In this document: in pieces, positions 5,653-9,775 of the stretch | How the letters are laid out: each line of letters opens with the position of its first letter | Position numbering within the stretch: the first letter of the stretch is position 1 | NCBI GenBank assembly: GCA_009930275.1 | Contig: RZYP01000066.1 | Span: forward strand, 1 to 9,775 | Length of the DNA: 9,775 bases | Origin: Negativicutes bacterium | GTDB lineage: Bacteria > Bacillota_C > Negativicutes > Acidaminococcales > Acidaminococcaceae | Reading direction: 5' to 3' | Notes under the pieces: model-generated | The model's database searches: none | The model's input: only the letters and a program-made list of their open reading frames with translations | Told to the model about the DNA's origin: nothing | Translations under genes and position numbers: made by a program

Positions 5653-6432
5653 TCAAATAATTTTATTGAAGAGTTTTTTAACGTTTTCCGTGCTTTTTTT
5701 GACAAGATAATCGACCTCTACACCGCGCAGCTGTGCGGCATTGCAGGCTATCAGCGCTGTGTAGGCAGGATTGTTCCTCTTGCCTCGATAGGGGACGGGC
5801 GTCAAATAAGGTGAATCGGTTTCGAATAAAATCCGGTCCTCCGGCGCATACTTCAGAACAGCTCGAACCTTCTCGGCATTCTTAAAGGTAGAACTGCCTC
5901 CGAAGCCCAGATAAAAGCCCATTTTAAGCAGTTCCCTGGCTGTTTCCAGGGAGCCGGAATAGCAGTGGAATACTCCTCGCAGGCCTTTGCCTTCGCTGTG
6001 AAAAATATCCAGCATATCACCGTGAGCGTCCCTGTCGTGGATAATTACCGGCAAATCTACCTTTCGCGCCAAAGCAAGCTGCTCGATAAAACGAGCTCTT
6101 TGCATTTCGCGCGGCGCGCAGTCATCATAATAATAATCCAGACCGATTTCACCGATGGCTACCACTTTCGGATGTTTCGACCATTCTTCAAGTTTTAGGA
6201 GATCTTCGTCCTTCATCCTTAAAACTTCTTGCGGATGCCAGCCTACGGCGGCATAGACAAAGTCATAAGCTTCCGCGTAACTAATGGCTTTCAGCGAAGT
6301 TTCATTATCACAACCCGGGTTAATCAGGCCTGCTATCTCTTCTTTCAGCCGGGCAAACAGTTCTTCCCGGTCTTCGTCAAAATGCTCGCAATCCATATGG
6401 GCATGGGAGTCAAAAACCTTGATAGCAGACAT
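5653..6432 (-). CDS. tatD: TatD-family metal-dependent deoxyribonuclease
   Basis: A 259-residue TIM-barrel hydrolase of the TatD family (YabD in Bacillus), normal length. The two-metal ligands are visible: His10 and His12 in FDSHAHMD, Glu95 in IGEIGLDYYYDD, His132 in VIIHDRDA, His156 in GVFHCYSG and Asp206 in ETDSPYLTPVPYRGKRN, which is the strongest family signature. TatD proteins are cytosolic 3'-5' exonucleases or DNases linked to DNA repair and quality control; earlier they were wrongly tied to Tat secretion. The ATG at 6432 directly follows the metG stop (TAAATG) with AAGGTG inside metG as ribosome binding site, so tatD is coupled to metG as in Bacillus. The precise substrate cannot be read from sequence. 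Confidence 0.95.
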   Translation of the reverse strand: MSAIKVFDSHAHMDCEHFDEDREELFARLKEEIAGLINPGCDNETSLKAISYAEAYDFVYAAVGWHPQEVLRMKDEDLLKLEEWSKHPKVVAIGEIGLDYYYDDCAPREMQRARFIEQLALARKVDLPVIIHDRDAHGDMLDIFHSEGKGLRGVFHCYSGSLETARELLKMGFYLGFGGSSTFKNAEKVRAVLKYAPEDRILFETDSPYLTPVPYRGKRNNPAYTALIACNAAQLRGVEVDYLVKKSTENVKKLFNKII

Positions 6433-8382
6433 TTATTTCACCTTGCTGCCGGAAGCTATATTCGGGGCATCTGCCAAAACCAAGTGACCTTCACCGTCAG
6501 ATGCGGCGAGAAGCATGCCGCGGGACTCGATGCCGCGCAATTTTGCAGCTTTCAGATTAGCAATGACAATAACATTCCTGCCTACCAATTGTTCTTCCGT
6601 ATAATGCTGAGCGATACCCGAAACTATCGTGCGTTCTTCTTCACCTATTTTTACGGAAAGTTTCATTAATTTATCTGTTTTAGGCACTCTTTCGGCCGTC
6701 AGAATCGTAGCAACGCGCAAATCTATTTTGGCAAAATCTTCAATCGCTATTTCTTCTTTTTGTTCTGGCGCGGTTGGCTCAACTTTTTCTTTTTGCGGAA
6801 CTGCCGTCACTGCCGTTTTTTTCGTTGCGGCCGCTACGGTTACACCCTCTTCGTTGACCTCGATGCGCGGATAAATGGGCTCGCCCTTATGCACCATGGT
6901 GCCGTCAGGCAGTCCGCCCCAGGCGGCATCTGCCAGCAGAAATTCTGCAGGGACTGCCAAGCCCAGCTGCTTATAAATTTTCGGGCTGGTATGTGGAATG
7001 AACGGCGCAATCAGAATGGCAACTATCCGCAATACTTCCGCCAAATTATACATGACCGCCTGCAGCCTTGCCGCTTTTGCTTCGTCTTTAGCCAAAAGCC
7101 ACGGCCCGGTTTCGTCGATATATTTATTGGTACGGCTGATCAAAGCCCAGACGCTCTTAATCGCCGTGTTGATTTCCATATTATCCATAGCGTATTGATA
7201 GCTCTCAACCGTTTGCGCGGCAAGGGAAATCAAATCTGCATCAAGTTCATCCGCAACAGCAGTATTGTGGATTCTGCCGCCGTGGTACTTTTCTATCATG
7301 CTGACTGTGCGGTGCAGCAAATTGCCGAGATCATTCGCCAAGTCGGCATTGATACGGGTAATCAAGGCATCTCGGGAGAAGTTGCCATCGCTGCCGAGAT
7401 TAATCTCACGCAGCAGGAAATATCTGATAGCGTCGGCACCGAATTCATCAATTAAACTGAGTGGATCTATCACATTGCCCTTGGATTTGGACATTTTGTC
7501 GCCTTCCACAACAAGCCAGCCATGACCATAAACCTGCTTAGGCAGCTCCACGCCCATAGCCATCAGCATAATCGGCCAGATAATCGTATGGAAACGCACG
7601 ATTTCCTTACCCACAAGATGCAGGTTGGCAGGCCAGAATTTCTTGAATTTCTCCTCGTCTGCGCCATAACCAACGCCGGTGAAATAATTCAGCAAGGCGT
7701 CAAACCAGACGTAAACTACGTGCTTGTCATCAAAAGGCACTTTGATGCCCCAGTCAAAAGTAGTTCTTGTTATACAAAGGTCTTCCAAACCCTGTTTGAT
7801 GAAGTTGATCATCTCGTTGCGCCTGGAAACCGGTTGAATGAAATCCGGGTTTTGTTCGATGTATTCCAGCAATTGGTCCTGATACTTGGAGAGCTTGAAG
7901 AAATAGCTTTCTTCCTTCATCTTCTCAACCGGCCGGCCGCAGTCAGGGCACTTGCCGTCAACCAGCTGGCGCTCCAGCCAATAAGACTCGCAGGGCACAC
8001 AGTACAGGCCTTCATAATTTTTCTTATAGATGTCGCCCTGGTCATATATTTTCTGCATGATTTCCTGCACGACTTTTTCGTGACGCTTTTCGCTTGTGCG
8101 CACAAAATCATCGTTGCTGATGCCTAGTTTTTCCCACAGAAGTTTGAAATTAGCCACAATCGCGTCCACGTATTGCAGCGGAGTAACGCCTTTTTCCTCA
8201 GCTTTGCGCTGTATTTTCTGACCATGCTCGTCGCTGCCTGTCAGAAAGAAAACATCGTAGCCTGCTGCCCGCCGATAGCGGGCTATGCTGTCCGCAATCG
8301 TCGTGCAATAAGCATGACCGATGTGTAAATTGTCGCTTGGATAATAAATAGGAGTTGTAATGTAAAAACTTGGTTTCGTCAT
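6433..8382 (-). CDS. metG: Methionyl-tRNA synthetase with C-terminal tRNA-binding domain
   Basis: A 649-residue class I synthetase that charges initiator and elongator tRNA-Met in the cytosol. The HIGH motif is HIGH at 20-23 (NLHIGHAY) and FLTGSDEHGQKI follows at 46-57. A zinc knuckle has Cys128, Cys131, Cys145 and Cys148 (CVPC...CPDC). VYVWFDALLNY is at 223-233 and the KMSKS loop at 296-300 (GDKMSKSKGNVIDP). The helical anticodon domain covers about 340-490. An Ala/Val/Lys/Pro-rich linker at 511-545 leads to an EMAP-II/Arc1p-like tRNA-binding domain (IEDFAKIDLRVATILTAE ... LRGIESRGMLLAASDG), which also dimerises in this enzyme type. The ATG at 8382 overlaps the rsmI stop by 4 nt (ATGA), with GAAGGGG as ribosome binding site. 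There is no T-box leader, as the gene is internal to an operon. Confidence 0.98.
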   Translation of the reverse strand: MTKPSFYITTPIYYPSDNLHIGHAYCTTIADSIARYRRAAGYDVFFLTGSDEHGQKIQRKAEEKGVTPLQYVDAIVANFKLLWEKLGISNDDFVRTSEKRHEKVVQEIMQKIYDQGDIYKKNYEGLYCVPCESYWLERQLVDGKCPDCGRPVEKMKEESYFFKLSKYQDQLLEYIEQNPDFIQPVSRRNEMINFIKQGLEDLCITRTTFDWGIKVPFDDKHVVYVWFDALLNYFTGVGYGADEEKFKKFWPANLHLVGKEIVRFHTIIWPIMLMAMGVELPKQVYGHGWLVVEGDKMSKSKGNVIDPLSLIDEFGADAIRYFLLREINLGSDGNFSRDALITRINADLANDLGNLLHRTVSMIEKYHGGRIHNTAVADELDADLISLAAQTVESYQYAMDNMEINTAIKSVWALISRTNKYIDETGPWLLAKDEAKAARLQAVMYNLAEVLRIVAILIAPFIPHTSPKIYKQLGLAVPAEFLLADAAWGGLPDGTMVHKGEPIYPRIEVNEEGVTVAAATKKTAVTAVPQKEKVEPTAPEQKEEIAIEDFAKIDLRVATILTAERVPKTDKLMKLSVKIGEEERTIVSGIAQHYTEEQLVGRNVIVIANLKAAKLRGIESRGMLLAASDGEGHLVLADAPNIASGSKVK

Positions 8383-9239
8383 TCTTTTTCCCCTTCTTCG
8401 GCTAAAATTAATCTATTGTATAATTCCCTTTTGGGAATTTTGTTTTCTTTGGCTATCATTTGCAAAGCCTCTTTTTTCGGCGTACCGGCAGCAATCAATG
8501 CCAGCACTTTTTCAAGCGGATCGCCTTCGTCTGCCGGCTCTTCCGCAATATTTTCTTCTGTTTGGGCAATAACCAGGGAAAACTCGCCGCGCGGCGGCTG
8601 CTTTTCGAGCCAAGCCAAACATTCAGAGACCGTGCCGCGGAAAAATTCCTCGTGCAGCTTGGTCAGTTCCCTGCCGGCAGCCATGCGCCTGTCGCCCCAG
8701 GCAGACAGTATATCTGTCAGGACTTCTTTGACTCGATGAGGCGCCTCGTAAAGTACGATAGTAGCCGGAATTTTTTGCCAGGCCTGCAGCTGTTCACGAC
8801 GATTTTTTTTACTTTTCGGCAGAAAACCGCCGAAAAAAAACGGTGATGACGGCAGTCCGGAAGCGATCAAAGCACAAAGAGCCGCATTGGCTCCCGGTAT
8901 TGGCACAACGTTGATCCCAGCCTCTATGGCCAGCTTTGCCAGATGCTCGCCCGGGTCAGCTATACCGGGAAAACCGGCATCACTGACAAGGGCAATATTA
9001 TTCCCTGACAATAGCTTTTCAATTAACAGCGGTCCTTGCTTTTCTTTGTTATGTTCGTGATAGCTTACGAGAGACCCATGAATACCAAAATGGGTCAGTA
9101 GCTGGCGCGTATGCCTTGTATCTTCCGCAGCAATCACATCAACTGCCGCCAGTGTTTGTACGGCACGCTCAGTCATATCTTTTAGATTACCTATGGGCGT
9201 TGCGCATAAGTACAAAGTACCAGGCTCATCCTGTATCAT
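8379..9239 (-). CDS. rsmI: 16S rRNA (cytidine1402-2'-O)-methyltransferase
   Basis: A 286-residue RsmI (YabC/YraL family), normal length. It methylates the ribose 2'-OH of C1402 in the decoding centre of 16S rRNA, using S-adenosylmethionine in a tetrapyrrole-methylase fold. Motifs in order are TLYLCATPIGNLKDMTERA at 8-26; AAEDTRHTRQLL at 37-48; SDAGFPGIADPG at 86-97; IPGANAALCALIASGLP at 114-130; FFFGGFLP at 134-141; YEAPHR at 164-169; GRELTKLHEE at 189-198; and GEFSLVI at 218-224. SDAGFPGIADPG departs slightly from the common SDAGTPGISDPG. A C-terminal helical extension (about 240-286, LIAAGTPKKEALQMIAKEN) matches the RsmI helix-turn-helix tail. The ATG at 9239 overlaps the preceding stop by 1 nt (TAATG) behind a GAGGAGG site, so translation is coupled. 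Confidence 0.97.
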   Translation of the reverse strand: MIQDEPGTLYLCATPIGNLKDMTERAVQTLAAVDVIAAEDTRHTRQLLTHFGIHGSLVSYHEHNKEKQGPLLIEKLLSGNNIALVSDAGFPGIADPGEHLAKLAIEAGINVVPIPGANAALCALIASGLPSSPFFFGGFLPKSKKNRREQLQAWQKIPATIVLYEAPHRVKEVLTDILSAWGDRRMAAGRELTKLHEEFFRGTVSECLAWLEKQPPRGEFSLVIAQTEENIAEEPADEGDPLEKVLALIAAGTPKKEALQMIAKENKIPKRELYNRLILAEEGEKE

Positions 9240-9775
9240 TACTCTTTTTCCTCCTCAGCCATACCGTAGCAAGCCAAAGTCTGTTTACTGTAGCTGCCGT
9301 CATGATTGTACATCACTAAAGGCTCCAGCACCTGCAGACCCGGTGAGCCGCCTTTGACGAATTCCGCCAAAAAAACCCAGGCCGGTTTATCCGCAAAGGA
9401 ATGCACCCATTGCAGTTTTTTTAATTCCAAGCCGTGTTTTGCAGCCAGGGCCAAGCATTCTGTAAAACGTTCCGGCAACTGTACAATCGCGAAACGTCCT
9501 CTGAATTTCACCATATATGCCGCAGTCTTGAAAAAATCCTCCAGATTAGCCGTAACCTCATGACAGGCTGATTTTCCCACCTCACGCATTTTGCCGCTGT
9601 TGCGGTAAGGAGGATTGGCAACAACCAAATCAAAACTTTCCGAAACAAAAGTCCCCTTTAACTCGCGTATATCGCCAAATACAGCATGCACGCAAGCTTC
9701 CAGCTTGTTTTCCTCTATGCTGCGCTGCATCAGTTCCACGACATGACGGTTACAGTCGATGCCGGTGACCTGCGC
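9239..9775 (-). CDS. trmN6: tRNA1(Val) (adenine37-N6)-methyltransferase-like protein (partial)
   Basis: The frame is open to the right edge, so the N-terminus and the SAM-binding GxG loop lie outside. The 178 visible residues start AQVTGIDCNRHVVELMQRS, the segment whose Asp (visible residue 7) normally holds the SAM ribose; therefore the GTG at 9739 is internal and not the start. GDIRE follows at visible 34-38. The catalytic NPPY is at visible 54-57 (VVANPPYRNSG), typical of N6-adenine methyltransferases. The later part (GRFAIVQLPERF ... KLQWVHSFADKPAWVFLAEFVKGG) is characteristic of the YabB/TrmN6 family, in which the E. coli member modifies A37 of tRNA-Val. It is the first visible gene of the rsmI, metG, tatD operon, as yabB is near yabC in Bacillus. 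The family is sure; the tRNA target in this host is inferred. Confidence 0.9.
   Translation of the reverse strand, partial: AQVTGIDCNRHVVELMQRSIEENKLEACVHAVFGDIRELKGTFVSESFDLVVANPPYRNSGKMREVGKSACHEVTANLEDFFKTAAYMVKFRGRFAIVQLPERFTECLALAAKHGLELKKLQWVHSFADKPAWVFLAEFVKGGSPGLQVLEPLVMYNHDGSYSKQTLACYGMAEEEKE

Noticed and set aside
6760..7455. Plus-strand 231-codon open frame, together with the 201-codon frame at 7522-8127, opposite metG
   Set aside because: Both lie inside metG, whose HIGH, zinc and KMSKS motifs are intact; the translations look like random composition (Phe/Arg/Cys-rich) with no domain.
9239..9739. Complete short methyltransferase starting at GTG 9739
   Set aside because: The same frame continues upstream to the window edge with VTGIDCNRHV, a core part of the methyltransferase fold, so the gene is cut by the edge.

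Overview
This window is a chromosomal housekeeping region of a low-to-mid G+C Firmicute. The order on the minus strand, reading from the right edge, is trmN6/yabB-like methyltransferase, rsmI, metG, tatD, a DUF348-G5-3D cell-wall protein (yabE-like), rnmV, rsmA/ksgA, then ispE. This is the well-known Bacillus/Clostridia order that leads towards glmU. After ispE come a GntR/FCD regulator and a MobA/GlmU-like nucleotidyltransferase. From memory of gene order, that arrangement suggests a Clostridia- or Negativicutes-type organism (Sporomusa/Pelosinus relatives) rather than Bacillus. This placement is inference and was not searched.

Layout. (1) 9775-5653, minus strand: four tightly packed genes (methyltransferase, rsmI, metG, tatD) with overlaps of 1, 4 and 0 bases, closed by a strong hairpin terminator at about 5605-5649. 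(2) 5575-3126, minus strand: a near-perfect sigma-A promoter drives yabE-like, rnmV and rsmA, with gaps of 22 nt (using the start chosen here for rnmV) and 1 nt, ending in a bidirectional terminator at 3084-3127. (3) 2812-3125: a gap holding a 15-bp perfect inverted repeat, two adjacent 20-bp imperfect repeats that overlap a well-formed promoter, a strong ribosome binding site with a 19-codon ORF, and the terminator shared with rsmA. (4) 1945-2811, plus strand: a YitT-family membrane protein with its own promoter. (5) 1798-1, minus strand: promoter, ispE, GntR regulator (overlapping ispE by 4 nt) and the start of a nucleotidyltransferase that runs off the left edge.

The genes cover RNA modification and maturation (tRNA adenine methyltransferase, RsmI, RsmA, RNase M5), methionyl-tRNA charging, a TatD nuclease, cell-wall remodelling (3D domain), and isoprenoid precursor synthesis (IspE). 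All the protein genes are recognisable families and look intact apart from the two cut by the window edges. The part least explained by known genes is the small promoter-ORF-terminator unit at about 2901-3127. It could be a small RNA or micro-protein gene, or the relic of one end of an IS21-type insertion sequence. No rRNA, tRNA, CRISPR array or complete mobile element was seen.
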